64,000 nt of DNA. It comes from Mesorhizobium sp. GTDB taxonomy: Bacteria > Pseudomonadota > Alphaproteobacteria > Rhizobiales > Rhizobiaceae. Shown one piece after another: positions 1-10,873 of this stretch. The stretch lies in contig SAKE01000008.1 in the NCBI GenBank assembly GCA_004017275.1, positions 18,112 through 82,111 of the forward strand, written 5' to 3'. The translations under genes and the position numbers were made by a program. The notes beneath the pieces are model-generated. The model made no database searches, was not told the DNA's origin, and was given only the letters and a program-made list of their open reading frames with translations. The first letter of the stretch is position 1. Each line of letters begins with the position of its first letter.

Positions 1-2358
1 GACGGCGACCAGGCGACCGGCACGGTCAACGTGACGGTGTCCGACGACGTGCCGACGGCATCGAACGAAGCCTCGCAGGCGGTTGCGGAAGGTGCCCCGG
101 CGCTGACGGGAACGCTGGACTTCGTGGCCGGCGCCGACGGCGCGACGGTGACGCATGTCAACGGCACGCTGCTGATCTTCAATGCCGGCACGGGCTACTC
201 GCAGTCGATCGACATCGGCGCGGGCAGCATCCAAGTGAAGGCGGACGGATCCTACTCGTTCACGCCGGATGCCTCGGTCGACAACAGCTCGGGTCCGGTT
301 GTGGTCAACGCCACCTACACGGTGACGGACGGCGACCTCGACACCTCGACGGCCAACATCGCCTTCACGATCACCGACGGTGCAGGCCCGGTTGCTGGCG
401 CTCCAATCACGCTGGCGCTTGACGACCAGAACCTGAGCGACGGCTCGACGCCGGCCGGTCCGGACTTCGCCACGAGCTCGATCACCTTCACGCCGGGCTC
501 GGATGCGATCGCCTCGATCGCCTTCGGCACCGATTTGAGCGGGCTGAACACTGCCAACCTGATCTGGACCCGGGTGTCGGACACCCAGGTCGTTGGCAAG
601 GACGGCGCCGTGACCGTGGTGACGCTGGATCTGTCGGTTGCCAATAATGTGGCAACGGTGACGGCGACGCTGAACAACAACTACGATGCCCATCCCGGCA
701 TCAATCTCGACGACCTGGTCAATCTGGGCCATGTCGGCGTGGTTGCCACCGATACGGACGGCGACCAGGCGACCGGCACGGTCAACGTGACGGTGTCCGA
801 CGACGTGCCGACCCTTGGAATCTTCGACTCCGGCGTTATTCCCAACGAAGCCGGCACCGTCAATGGAACGTTCGATGTCAGCTTCGGCGCCGATGGCCAC
901 TCCTCTACCAATGCGTTCGACATCACCGGCCCGGTCATACAGGGAATCCATTATACCGAAACCGATCTTGGCGATGGAACGACACGACTTCTCGCCGAAG
1001 ACTCAAATGGCACGGACATCTTCGCGCTGACCGTCAGGGCCGACGCAACCTATACGTTTGAGCTGATCACGCCCGGCGCGGCGACCACGGAACAGATTTC
1101 GTTCGCTCAACTTGGTGCTGGAGGGCCCGGTTTCCGTGAATTGGCGGATGATCCAACTACTCCGGTCAATGAACTAGGCCGCGTGGAATTCCAAAGCAAC
1201 GGCAATGGGGTCAACGCCAGCAACCAGGGTTTCGGCGTCAGCAATCAATGGACCGATTTCGGCGAATGGTTCGAGATGGAATTCCACAGGCCCGGAGCCG
1301 TTGGCAACGATGCCGCGAACTCCAACCCTGATCTTCTTGAATCGGTTACCATAAACATCCAGCAGATTCAGCAGGGTCCGGTAACAATACGATGGACCGC
1401 AACAAATCCAGTAAACGGGGATACAGAAACCCACGACATCACGGTGTCCTCGACAGGTCCTCTAACCATCGATCCGACGATCCAATTCAGCGTTCTCAAG
1501 ATCGAAAATATAGACACCGTGGGAACGGGAAGTTTGCGCATCGGGACGGATGTCAGCGTATCGCATACCATTCTGCCTCCCGATCAGAGTCTCGATTTCC
1601 ACATCGTCGCCCGCGATGGTGACGGCGACCTTTCGTCAAGCTCCACGCTCAGCATTAATGTTGAAACGGCTGGAACTGGCGGCAATTTCACGCTTGCGGG
1701 TGGGGCCGGGGACGACGTCATCGCGACCAGTTCTCATGTCGACACCATCAGCGGCGGCGGCGGGTTCGACGTGGTCGACTACAGGGACGATACGGCGGGC
1801 GTCACCGTGAATCTCGCCACGGGTCTCGGACTTGGGGGCACTGCAGCCGGAGACACCTATTCTGGCATCGAAGGTGCTCTTGGGGGTTCGGGTGGCGACT
1901 TTTTGATCGGAAATGCCGGCGACAATGTGCTCGCTGGCGGCCTCGGCCAAGACACGATGACGGGCGGCATCGGCAATGACATCCTCTACGGCGGTGCTGG
2001 TTTGAACACCATGACCGGCGGCACCGGCAACGACACATTTGTGATCGATCCATCCAAGCTTGCCGCAGTCAACATGGTGGATGTTATCGCCGACTATGCC
2101 CCGGGCCAGGACGTTATCGACCTGTCAGATCTGCTCCGCTCCCTTGGCGGCAACGCGCCGACTACAGATGCCCTGGCAGATGCTTCGATCAATGTTAATT
2201 TCTCAAACAACGCGGCTCACGTGATGGTGGACGACAACGGTACTGCTGCTGGCGGCAATATGGTCGAAGTGGCTTCGCTGACGGGAGTTGTTCAGGGTTC
2301 TGCGATTACCATTCTCTATGACCACAATCTGCCCACGCATACCGAAACTGTTGCTTGA
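1..2358 (+). CDS. C-terminal part of a large RTX/VCBS-type secreted protein (5' end outside window)
   Basis: The reading frame is open from base 1, so the gene starts upstream and only about 785 C-terminal residues are seen. The N-terminal half of this part holds Ig-like/VCBS-type units rich in Asp, Gly and Thr, each ending in a motif like TVNVTVSDDVP; one unit boundary is repeated at base level 756 bp apart. The last 220 residues (from about 1670) carry RTX-like Gly/Asp nonapeptides such as GGAGDDVI, GGIGNDILYGGAG and GGTGNDTF, which bind calcium after secretion in known families. There is no cysteine-rich or membrane region. This is typical of substrates of type I secretion (ABC exporter plus HlyD adaptor), giving a surface-bound or released adhesin-like protein. 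The exporter genes at 9.5-12.6 kb could serve it, but that is inference. The GTG at 31 is not a real start because the frame continues upstream. Confidence 0.85.
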   Translation, partial: DGDQATGTVNVTVSDDVPTASNEASQAVAEGAPALTGTLDFVAGADGATVTHVNGTLLIFNAGTGYSQSIDIGAGSIQVKADGSYSFTPDASVDNSSGPVVVNATYTVTDGDLDTSTANIAFTITDGAGPVAGAPITLALDDQNLSDGSTPAGPDFATSSITFTPGSDAIASIAFGTDLSGLNTANLIWTRVSDTQVVGKDGAVTVVTLDLSVANNVATVTATLNNNYDAHPGINLDDLVNLGHVGVVATDTDGDQATGTVNVTVSDDVPTLGIFDSGVIPNEAGTVNGTFDVSFGADGHSSTNAFDITGPVIQGIHYTETDLGDGTTRLLAEDSNGTDIFALTVRADATYTFELITPGAATTEQISFAQLGAGGPGFRELADDPTTPVNELGRVEFQSNGNGVNASNQGFGVSNQWTDFGEWFEMEFHRPGAVGNDAANSNPDLLESVTINIQQIQQGPVTIRWTATNPVNGDTETHDITVSSTGPLTIDPTIQFSVLKIENIDTVGTGSLRIGTDVSVSHTILPPDQSLDFHIVARDGDGDLSSSSTLSINVETAGTGGNFTLAGGAGDDVIATSSHVDTISGGGGFDVVDYRDDTAGVTVNLATGLGLGGTAAGDTYSGIEGALGGSGGDFLIGNAGDNVLAGGLGQDTMTGGIGNDILYGGAGLNTMTGGTGNDTFVIDPSKLAAVNMVDVIADYAPGQDVIDLSDLLRSLGGNAPTTDALADASINVNFSNNAAHVMVDDNGTAAGGNMVEVASLTGVVQGSAITILYDHNLPTHTETVA
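757..812 (+). repeat. 56-bp exact direct repeat of bases 1-56, within the secreted-protein gene
   Basis: Bases 757-812 are identical to bases 1-56. Both encode the same unit boundary (DGDQATGTVNVTVSDDVP) in the same frame, 252 codons apart. Identity at base level, including third positions, points to recent unit duplication or gene conversion inside the repeat protein gene rather than old divergence. Confidence 0.9.
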
Positions 2359-2477
2359 CCATGTGGACCGACGCTACGAAGATACAAACTTGTGGCTTAG
2401 CGACATAGCGCACACTCGCATAACCATGCTATGTATTAGCAGGTTATGAATTGGGGAATGGAGAGGGACGAATCATC

Positions 2478-2846
2478 ATGAAGCTTTACGCAAGACTGGT
2501 TGTGTCGGTCGCGGCACTCTTGCTGGTCGGGTCGACGGGGTATGCCGCCGACATCATCGAAGGTCCGACGGGCGACTATTGCCGTGTCGTCGGAACCTCC
2601 AACCTGGTGCTGAACGACAACATCGTCGATCTCAGGGAGCAGGTGGTGAAGCTGATGGACGAATCGGTTGCCGTCGCCAACAGCTCGGAGTGGATCAATT
2701 CGTCCCGGCCCGTCTTCGTCTGGGCGTCGGAGGCCAAGGTGGCTTGCGGCAAGGCCTATGGCTACCTCAAGACGAACTACAAAGACGAAGACTATCTCAA
2801 CAAATGCGAGTGTTTTCACGATCGCATGGTCGAGTACATGCACTGA
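2478..2846 (+). CDS. Small exported protein of unknown function (122 aa)
   Basis: I chose the ATG at 2478 because a purine-rich GAGAGGGA lies about 10 bases upstream. An in-frame earlier start would add a non-signal-like extension. Residues 1-23 form a Sec signal peptide (charged MKLYAR, hydrophobic VVSVAALLLVG, cleavage after GYA-A). The mature part of about 100 residues has four cysteines, including a CEC near the C-terminus, so disulfide bonding in the periplasm is plausible. I do not recognise the family. It sits 120 bp downstream of the secreted repeat protein and just before a lytic transglycosylase on the same strand, so it may be cotranscribed with the latter. No function is proposed. 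Confidence 0.7.
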   Translation: MKLYARLVVSVAALLLVGSTGYAADIIEGPTGDYCRVVGTSNLVLNDNIVDLREQVVKLMDESVAVANSSEWINSSRPVFVWASEAKVACGKAYGYLKTNYKDEDYLNKCECFHDRMVEYMH

Positions 2847-2878
2847 CCGGATAGGCGAACCCACGCCTGTTGGCCATC

Positions 2879-3631
2879 ATGACAGCCGACGGATCCTTCT
2901 TGAAGGCGATCGCAGGCGCGATCGCTTTCGTTACCTTTGACCTCACTGTCACGCTCGCCCACGCCAACTGGCTGGAACGACCGCCGGTGGAATACGGTCG
3001 GTCGTCCGGCCTGCCTGTGCACTGTGACGCTGCCACGGAATGGACCCGGCAGACATTCAAGGCATTTGCCAGCTGCCAGGCGTCGATCTATGGGCTGGAG
3101 CCGATGCTGGCGCATGCGGTGATGGAGATCGAGAGCGGCTTCGATCCCGGCGTGCAGGGCGCCGATGGCGAAGTCGGCCTGATGCAGGTGATGCCGGCGA
3201 CGGCCAGAATGCTCGGCTTTCGAGGCTCCCTGGACGATCTGAGCGCGCCGGCGACCAACATCGCGCTGGGGGTCAAATATCTTGCACAGGCCAACAGGCT
3301 GGCCGCCGGCGATCTGTGCACCACCGTCATGAAATATCGCGCCGGGCACAATGAAAGCCGGTTCTCGGCCCTTTCGGTCCGTTACTGCCAGCGTGCGCGG
3401 GCAATCCTGGCAAGGGAAGGGATTGAAGTGACCGGACCTTTGCCGGTGGCGACGTTCGGCTTTTCCGCATTTTCGCCGGGCGGAGAGGGTGGAGCCCCTG
3501 CCCAGGGAAAAGGTGTGTGCGTGCGCCGGGTGTTCGTGCCCGGGCCACGATACATGAAATGCGCCGACTATCGGACGGCCGGGCAAGCAAGGCAGATCAA
3601 GGCGCTTAGAGGCAGGCTTTTCCGCGGCTAA
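2879..3631 (+). CDS. Lytic transglycosylase, SLT domain (peptidoglycan cleavage)
   Basis: The protein has an N-terminal hydrophobic segment (about residues 8-28) that acts as a signal peptide or anchor, followed by an SLT/Slt70-like lysozyme fold. Visible hallmarks are AVMEIESGFDP, whose Glu is the expected catalytic acid, GLMQVMPATA, and a downstream ALGVKYLAQ helix. Lytic transglycosylases cleave the MurNAc-GlcNAc bond in the periplasm with anhydro-MurNAc formation. The tail after residue 190 is a Pro/Gly-rich linker ending in a basic segment. I chose the ATG at 2879; a TTG at 2870 in the same frame is an alternative, and neither has a strong ribosome site. Specialised versions belong to secretion systems, but no such genes are adjacent, so a general cell-wall role is more likely. 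Confidence 0.85.
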   Translation: MTADGSFLKAIAGAIAFVTFDLTVTLAHANWLERPPVEYGRSSGLPVHCDAATEWTRQTFKAFASCQASIYGLEPMLAHAVMEIESGFDPGVQGADGEVGLMQVMPATARMLGFRGSLDDLSAPATNIALGVKYLAQANRLAAGDLCTTVMKYRAGHNESRFSALSVRYCQRARAILAREGIEVTGPLPVATFGFSAFSPGGEGGAPAQGKGVCVRRVFVPGPRYMKCADYRTAGQARQIKALRGRLFRG

Positions 3632-3723
3632 AAGAACTGCTGACGGCACAGCAAGTCCGCCGTAACATGACTTGAGGACCAGACCGGCGAGAATACCCGG
3701 CGGCACATAGGGGTGGAGCGTTC

Positions 3724-4923
3724 ATGGAAGCTGGCCGACACGTCCCTTGTCCGCGGACATGGGCAATCGCCTTAGCGCTCGCCGTGATCGTGGCGGGCTG
3801 CCAGTCGAAGGGCGGCGTTTCCGAAGTGCTCGATCCGGCGGCGGTCACCGTGCCTGCCGGGCAGAACGGCGCCGCTGTTGCCGGTCCTGCCCAGGCGACC
3901 CAGTCGTTGGGCACCGGTTCGACAAAAGTCACGATGCTGCTGCCGTTGTCCGGCCCCGGAACAGCGGGTGAAAACGGCAGGAAGATGCTGGATGCGGCCA
4001 AGCTGGCGATGACGGATATTGGCAATGGATTGCTGACGCTGACGATAGAGGACACAAGGGGCGACAGCACACAGGCCGGCAAACTGGCAGTAACAGCCAT
4101 AACGACGGGCTCGAAGGTCGTCATCGGCCCAACGGAACTGCCGGCAGCCCAACATATTGCCACGCTGTCGGGATCGAATCGGCCACCGGTCCTGGCGCTT
4201 GCCGACAATTTTGCCGGCGGCGCCGGGGTTTATTCCGTGCTGCTTGGCGAAGCGGACAGTGCCGCCGCGGGCGCCGCGGGATTGGCTGCGAAAGGCAGCA
4301 AGAAGTTCGTACTGCTTGTCGCGGAGGGTCCAAACGCCGGCGCCATGGAGAAGCGGGTCGCGAACAGTCTCAGCATCTACGGTGCGACGCTCGCGGTCAC
4401 TCTCCCGTATTCGGCCGGCGACGGTGGCGCGAAGGCGGTCGACGAAATGGGCTCGCTCGTGGACAATCCCGACGCCGTCATCGTTGCCAGCGGCAATGGC
4501 AGCCCGTCGCCTATCCTCGCCGCCCTCAAAGCAAAGGGCATTCCGGGAAAGACGATCTCCGTCGTCGGAACGAACCGATGGCTGGAACACCCCATGGATC
4601 CGCTGTTTGAGGGGGCATATATCGCCACGCTCGATCCAAGTGAAACCGGGCCGATCGCCGACCGCTTCAGGACGGCATACAACTATCCGGCCGACGTCAA
4701 TGTGGCCTACGCCTATGATATGGTTGCCCTGACTGCAGGGATTGCCAGCGCGGTCGGGCCTGATGGTTTCACCAAAAAGGTTATCGAGAATCCAAATGGG
4801 TTTCGTGGCTCCACCGGGCTGTTCCGGTTTCGGACCGACGGATCCAGCGAACGATCGATGCCGTTCTATCGGATTGAAAAGGGTGCGCTCAAACTGGTTG
4901 CCAAATCGACGTCGGGTTTCTGA
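3724..4923 (+). CDS. Lipoprotein with type 1 periplasmic-binding fold (penicillin-binding protein activator-like)
   Basis: A lipobox (VAGC, Cys26) follows a hydrophobic stretch, so this is a predicted lipoprotein. The remaining 370 residues read as a Leu/Ile/Val-binding-type two-lobed fold: VTMLLPLSGPGTAGENGRKM near the start, a VVIGPTEL segment, a VASGNGSPSP interdomain strand and a C-terminal GLFRF-like strand. In alphaproteobacteria such lone lipoproteins, with no ABC permease beside them, are usually annotated as penicillin-binding protein activators (LpoA/YraM-like). There is no transporter in this neighbourhood, and a lytic transglycosylase lies immediately upstream, so a cell-wall role fits better than amino acid uptake. 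The link to a particular synthase is inference. Confidence 0.75.
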   Translation: MEAGRHVPCPRTWAIALALAVIVAGCQSKGGVSEVLDPAAVTVPAGQNGAAVAGPAQATQSLGTGSTKVTMLLPLSGPGTAGENGRKMLDAAKLAMTDIGNGLLTLTIEDTRGDSTQAGKLAVTAITTGSKVVIGPTELPAAQHIATLSGSNRPPVLALADNFAGGAGVYSVLLGEADSAAAGAAGLAAKGSKKFVLLVAEGPNAGAMEKRVANSLSIYGATLAVTLPYSAGDGGAKAVDEMGSLVDNPDAVIVASGNGSPSPILAALKAKGIPGKTISVVGTNRWLEHPMDPLFEGAYIATLDPSETGPIADRFRTAYNYPADVNVAYAYDMVALTAGIASAVGPDGFTKKVIENPNGFRGSTGLFRFRTDGSSERSMPFYRIEKGALKLVAKSTSGF

Positions 4924-4956
4924 CCGGCGAGACTGCTTGAGAAGCCGTTCGAGCTG

Positions 4957-5661
4957 ATGGGCAGGTCGGGCCGCAGCCGCTTGGCGATCGGGCTCGGAAG
5001 CGTGCTGCTTCTGGCCGGGATCCTGCTGATCATTCAGGGCGGGGCTTTGCTTTCCGTCGATCGGCCTGTCCTTGTCCCGCCGCAGGATGTTGACGATACG
5101 CAGCCAATCCGGCCGGTTGCCCCCGTTGCCGGTGCACAACGCCTGGAACCGGCGCGCAAGGTTGCTCAAGAGCTGATCGCTCCGCCACGGCTTGACCCCG
5201 CTGAGATCGAACGGGCCGAGCCCCGTCCGCCACTCAGCGAGCTCGGCCTCGCCGTGCCTCCGAAAACACCGATGCCCAAGGATTGGCGGGAGGTCTTGCT
5301 CTACCGCCCGGTTGCGACGTCGTCGGCGATGTTCGAATCCATGGGCCGGACGGTGGTCATCAGCGGGGTGCACGGCATCGACCTCGACAGATCCTGCTCA
5401 TTTGACGACGTCTCCTGGCCTTGCGGCCAGCGCGCACGCGCCGCATTCAATTCCTGGCTGAGGGGACGCGCGCTGAACTGTTTCGTGCCGCCGGACGTCG
5501 AGCGTTTTGCCGTCGCGGCGCCGTGCAGGCTGGGCAAGCAGGATGTCGGCGCCTGGCTCGTCTCCAACGGCTGGGCCACGGCGCTGCCGAGCGGCATCTA
5601 CGGCAAGGCGGAGGTGATAGCCAGAAACGCGCAAATGGGCATATTCGGTCCTGCACAATAG
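4957..5661 (+). CDS. Membrane-anchored thermonuclease-like (SNase fold) protein, ExoI-like
   Basis: An N-terminal membrane segment (about residues 9-30) is followed by a Pro-rich linker of about 80 residues and then a staphylococcal nuclease-like region of about 120 residues. The latter shows CGQRARAAFNSWLRGR, a GAWLVSNGWA segment matching the usual LV..G.A motif, and a terminal NAQMGIFG that matches the SNase ending A...GLW. The canonical acidic and arginine active-site set is not clearly present, so nuclease activity is doubtful. Rhizobial proteins of this shape are often called ExoI-like after the succinoglycan locus. The gene follows the lipoprotein gene by 33 bp on the same strand, suggesting cotranscription. 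Confidence 0.65.
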   Translation: MGRSGRSRLAIGLGSVLLLAGILLIIQGGALLSVDRPVLVPPQDVDDTQPIRPVAPVAGAQRLEPARKVAQELIAPPRLDPAEIERAEPRPPLSELGLAVPPKTPMPKDWREVLLYRPVATSSAMFESMGRTVVISGVHGIDLDRSCSFDDVSWPCGQRARAAFNSWLRGRALNCFVPPDVERFAVAAPCRLGKQDVGAWLVSNGWATALPSGIYGKAEVIARNAQMGIFGPAQ

Positions 5662-5851
5662 CCGGTCATTCAGTCCCTGATATTTTGTTTGTTAACCGTC
5701 ACGGGCGCAGCTTCTCTAAATCAGGAGCAAGCCAAATTTCGTTCGCAGCCTTGATGGGGTCATCGCGCCAATCGATTAAATTGCAAAGTTCCTTGAAACT
5801 GAAATTGCAACACACCGGCCCTATACCAGCCCATCCACAGGAGATCGGCCA

Positions 5852-6604
5852 GTGACAAAGACGACGGCGACCACAACCGCAAAGGCATGGAAAGGCGTCG
5901 CTTGGCTGACCTTTCTCGGAACCGCGGGGATTTTGGCCCTTTCCGTTGGGCTCAACTATCTGCTGCTGTTCTCCGAGGCGCTGACGCCATTTGGACGCAG
6001 CATGGTCACGGCCATCCTGTTGCCCATTATCCTGGGTGTTCCGCTTTTTCTGTTCATTGGATTGAAGCAGATCGAGCTCCGTCGCTATCGCCGGGAACTC
6101 GACAAATCAGCAACCTTCGACACCATGACAGGCTGCCTGAACGGAGCGGTGTTCACGTCGATGGTCGAAAGAAGAAAGGCAAGGCCGTCGGCGCAGGGTC
6201 CGAGATCGGGCGCTTTCCTGGTCATCCAGTCGGAACATTTGCGGTCCATCAACCTGCGCTTTGGTCTTGAATGGGGCGACGAGGCGTTGCGGCTCATCGC
6301 CTCAACCATACAATCATCGGTGCGCGCGGACGATCTGGTTGGGCGCATCGGGACGTCGATGTTCGGAGTTTTCCTCTCGGGCGCGACCGAAGCAGAAGCC
6401 AGGGAAATCGGCGAGCGTATCCGGACGCGTATCGCGCAAGTCTATTTCGCACCAAAAGGAACCGAGGATGCCCTGGCCGTTAAGGTCGGCGGCGTTGTGT
6501 TCGAAAACCAGGTGGAGTTCGAGGACATGTTCCGATCGGCCGAGCAACGCATGGCCGGCGTCCAGGATGGAGCCGCGCTTGAATTGACGCATCTCCACAG
6601 CTGA
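5852..6604 (+). CDS. Membrane protein with degenerate GGDEF domain
   Basis: Start is a GTG at 5852 with an AGGAG ribosome site ten bases upstream. Two membrane helices (about residues 18-40 and 50-72) precede a GGDEF-like domain of about 165 residues. Family landmarks are kept: FDTMTGCLNGAVF for the usual DxLTGLxNR, and WGDEALRLIA. The catalytic signature, however, reads RIGTSMFGVFL where active diguanylate cyclases have RxGGDEFxxxL. Loss of the two glycines and the acidic pair predicts no c-di-GMP synthesis. The domain may act as a sensor or protein-interaction module, or the gene may be on the way to inactivity. No EAL domain is attached. Confidence 0.8.
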   Translation: MTKTTATTTAKAWKGVAWLTFLGTAGILALSVGLNYLLLFSEALTPFGRSMVTAILLPIILGVPLFLFIGLKQIELRRYRRELDKSATFDTMTGCLNGAVFTSMVERRKARPSAQGPRSGAFLVIQSEHLRSINLRFGLEWGDEALRLIASTIQSSVRADDLVGRIGTSMFGVFLSGATEAEAREIGERIRTRIAQVYFAPKGTEDALAVKVGGVVFENQVEFEDMFRSAEQRMAGVQDGAALELTHLHS

Positions 6605-6672
6605 CCACCGCAGGGCGCCAGCACCATTCAAAACCCAGGGATCGGGCGCAGCGGTCGTTGACGCTGCCGGCG

Positions 6673-7257
6673 TTAGTCTCGTGAAGACGCCGCCCAGGTT
6701 TCCGCGATGGCGACGATCGCGGCGTTGATCGGTCCGCTCGGGATCGCCGGCATCACCGATGCGTCGACGACAAAGGCGTTGTCGAAACCGTTCAGCCGCA
6801 GGTCAGGGTCGACGACGGCGTCGGTGTCACTCCCCATCCGGCATGTGCCGGCCGGATGATGATGGGTGGAAGCAGCCCCGGCTATGAAGGCATCGAGCTC
6901 GTGGTCGGACTGAACCGGTGCTCCTGGCAGGATTTCCGCATCTCGCCATTCGTCCAGAGCCGCATGATGGCCGACCATCCGCGCCCGCTTCAAGGCTATC
7001 CTGAAGGTCGCGCGGTCGTGTTCGGTTTCGAGATAATGCGGATCGATGACCGGCGCATCGTTGCGGCCTGGTCCGCTCGGCGCGATGCGCCCGCGGCTTG
7101 TCGGATGGGTGACGCCGCATAGGATCGTGAAGGCAGAACCGTAGGGCGGGGCGTTCAGACCCTCGGCCGCTGACGGAACGACGACGCAGGCGAGTACGAT
7201 GTCGGGACTTCCCGTGGAACGGGTCGGATCGTCGCCATGCAGGTACATCAGCGATTC
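6673..7257 (-). pseudogene. C-terminal remnant of a GMC-family FAD oxidoreductase (possibly pyridoxine 4-oxidase)
   Basis: About 195 residues match the C-terminal third of glucose-methanol-choline oxidoreductases: a SRGRIAPSG-like strand, STHHHPAGTCRMG with the active-site histidine region, and VVDASVMPAIPSGPINAA followed by the terminal AIAE helix. The N-terminal FAD-binding two thirds (about 330 residues, with GxGxxG) are absent. Upstream the frame runs straight into the palindromic repeat at 7283-7353, whose translation provides a spurious start. Pyridoxine 4-oxidase, which begins vitamin B6 breakdown, belongs to the GMC family, and the next two genes are B6-degradation enzymes. A remnant of that oxidase is therefore a reasonable guess, but the substrate cannot be read from the fragment. 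Confidence 0.75.
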
Positions 7258-7282
7258 GGATCCTAATCTATCTCTTTTGTTG

Positions 7283-7353
7283 GAGCATGATCTCTGGACA
7301 AACGGAAACCGTTTGTCCGAGAAAACCGGTTCCCACTTTTCGGGATCATGCTC
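7283..7353. repeat. Rhizobial intergenic palindromic repeat (about 71 bp)
   Basis: The outer arms GAGCATGAT (7283-7291) and ATCATGCTC (7345-7353) are exact inverses. An inner hairpin GGACAAACGG-AAA-CCGTTTGTCC lies at 7296-7318. The right half contains the complement of CCCGAAAAGTGGGAACCGG, a sequence also present in variant form at 61366-61384. From memory, elements of this type are scattered between genes in Mesorhizobium and relatives. It separates the GMC remnant from ppaT and may mark the deletion endpoint. Confidence 0.8.
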
Positions 7354-7381
7354 TAATCGCCGCCAATCGGGAGACAAGACG

Positions 7382-9339
<1,958 letters not shown>

Positions 9340-9523
9340 AACGCGTCGCACCTGAAACCACCGTTCACTTTGGGCGATTTACATCGGTCGCAACAGCGGA
9401 CGGCGGGGCGCAAGGCTCGCTCACGCGTTTAACCCGCGCTACCTGAAACTTGCCTTTGCGTTCTTCCTGGCAATCACGGCCGGCGAATGTTGCTTTTTCT
9501 GAATCTCGTTGGGCGGCCTACGG

Positions 9524-10873
9524 CTATTTTTCCCGCATGGCTCGGCGGAAGTTCTGCGTGATCGGCTCGGCGAGGTAAGAGAGCACAGTGCGAGCCCCCG
9601 TCCGGATCATCGCCTCGCTCGACATGCCGGGCAGCAGCTTACGGCCCTCCAGCTTGGCGAGTTCGCTCTTGTCGATCAACACGGTCGCGGCGAAATACGG
9701 TGCCCCGCTGCGCTCCTCCACCATGCGGTCAGCCGATACGATCTCCACGACACCGTCCAGTGGCGGCAGGTTGTAGCGGGCGAAGGCCGGGAAGCTGACA
9801 CGCGCGGGCTGGCCGGGGGCGATCGTCTCGACATCCTCTGGCTTGACCATCGCCTCGACCACGAGTTGTTGTCCGAGCGGCACGATCGTCATCAATGTGT
9901 CACCGGGTTTCACGACACCGCCCGCCGTGTGGACCTTCAGGTCCATGACGATGCCGTCAACCGGTGCGACGACATCGGTACGAGTAAGCACGTCCTTGGA
10001 GGCGCGCTCCTGCTGTCTGAGGTCAAACAACTCCGCCTCGACCTTGCTCAACTCGTCGACGGCCTCGTTCAGCCGCACCGTGTTGAGGTTCAAGATCTGC
10101 ATGTCGATCTCGGCCATGGCGCTCCCGGCACGAGCGATTGCCGCGACGTTGGTTGCGCGCTCCCCCTCGATCTCCCGCTGTTGTCGTCTGAGCAGCAAGG
10201 ACCGCTCGCGGGTGGTCAGTCCTTTATCGAGCAAAGTCTGAAGGTCCTTGGTTTCACCCTCGATCGCCTCGATCTGCTTGTCCTCGGTGAGGATAAGTTC
10301 TCGCAGTCCGGTTATCTCTTCCTCGATCTGATTGTGACGCTGGCTGAGAATTTCCCGCTCGTCCTTCAAGTTGTGGTGCTTTGCCGCGAACACGTCGCGC
10401 TGTGCGGCGACCGCATCCTTTGCGGCGGTGGCGGAGTTTGCGAGCAACGTCGGATCAAACTCGATCTCGGCCTTGCCGTCTCGCTCGGCCCGGAGACGCG
10501 CGGCCAGCGCCTCACGCGTCGCTATCCGGTTCTGGATCAGGTCAAGCTGCGCCTTCGCCTGTGTGTTGTCGAGCCGGATGAGGAGCTTGCCCGCCTTGAC
10601 GATATCCCCGTTGGCGGCGTTCAACTGTGCGATGATGCCGCCCTCGAGGTGCTGGATGAGCTTGCGGTCGCCGGCAACCTTGATAACGCCCGGGGCCACA
10701 GCGGCGCTGTCCAACGGTGCAAGCGCGGCCCAACCTCCGGCTACGCCGAAGAACAGGAACATGATCGCGAACCCGGTGAACGTTACGCCCGTGAGACGCA
10801 AGGGTACCGGTTCCAGCAGGGAGGGTGGCGGAAGGGACAACGGCACGACGTTCAACTCTGGGGAACGGCTCAT
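9524..10873 (-). CDS. Type I secretion membrane-fusion protein, HlyD/PrtE family
   Basis: A 449-residue periplasmic adaptor: one N-terminal membrane helix (about residues 30-50), a short lipoyl-type half, a long coiled-coil hairpin (about residues 110-300), then DVVAPVDGIVMDLKVHTAGGVVKPG, the typical second lipoyl half with the HlyD VxPGDxL-like pattern, and a C-terminal beta-barrel ending in a basic tail. Such proteins connect an inner-membrane ABC exporter to an outer-membrane TolC channel. It overlaps the upstream exporter gene by 4 bp (ATGA), so the two are translationally coupled. No TolC gene is visible nearby, and the outer-membrane partner must be encoded elsewhere. Confidence 0.92.
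   Translation of the reverse strand: MSRSPELNVVPLSLPPPSLLEPVPLRLTGVTFTGFAIMFLFFGVAGGWAALAPLDSAAVAPGVIKVAGDRKLIQHLEGGIIAQLNAANGDIVKAGKLLIRLDNTQAKAQLDLIQNRIATREALAARLRAERDGKAEIEFDPTLLANSATAAKDAVAAQRDVFAAKHHNLKDEREILSQRHNQIEEEITGLRELILTEDKQIEAIEGETKDLQTLLDKGLTTRERSLLLRRQQREIEGERATNVAAIARAGSAMAEIDMQILNLNTVRLNEAVDELSKVEAELFDLRQQERASKDVLTRTDVVAPVDGIVMDLKVHTAGGVVKPGDTLMTIVPLGQQLVVEAMVKPEDVETIAPGQPARVSFPAFARYNLPPLDGVVEIVSADRMVEERSGAPYFAATVLIDKSELAKLEGRKLLPGMSSEAMIRTGARTVLSYLAEPITQNFRRAMREK

Noticed and set aside
315..1571. Long minus- and plus-strand ORFs inside the first secreted-protein gene
   Set aside because: They lie opposite a well-supported repeat protein and read as the antisense or shifted frames of a GC-rich gene, without domain features or ribosome sites.
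3772..5373. 533-codon minus-strand ORF opposite the lipoprotein and nuclease-like genes
   Set aside because: Its residue content is antisense-like (rich in Arg, His, Gln) with no recognisable motif, while the plus strand shows a lipobox and family motifs in the same interval.
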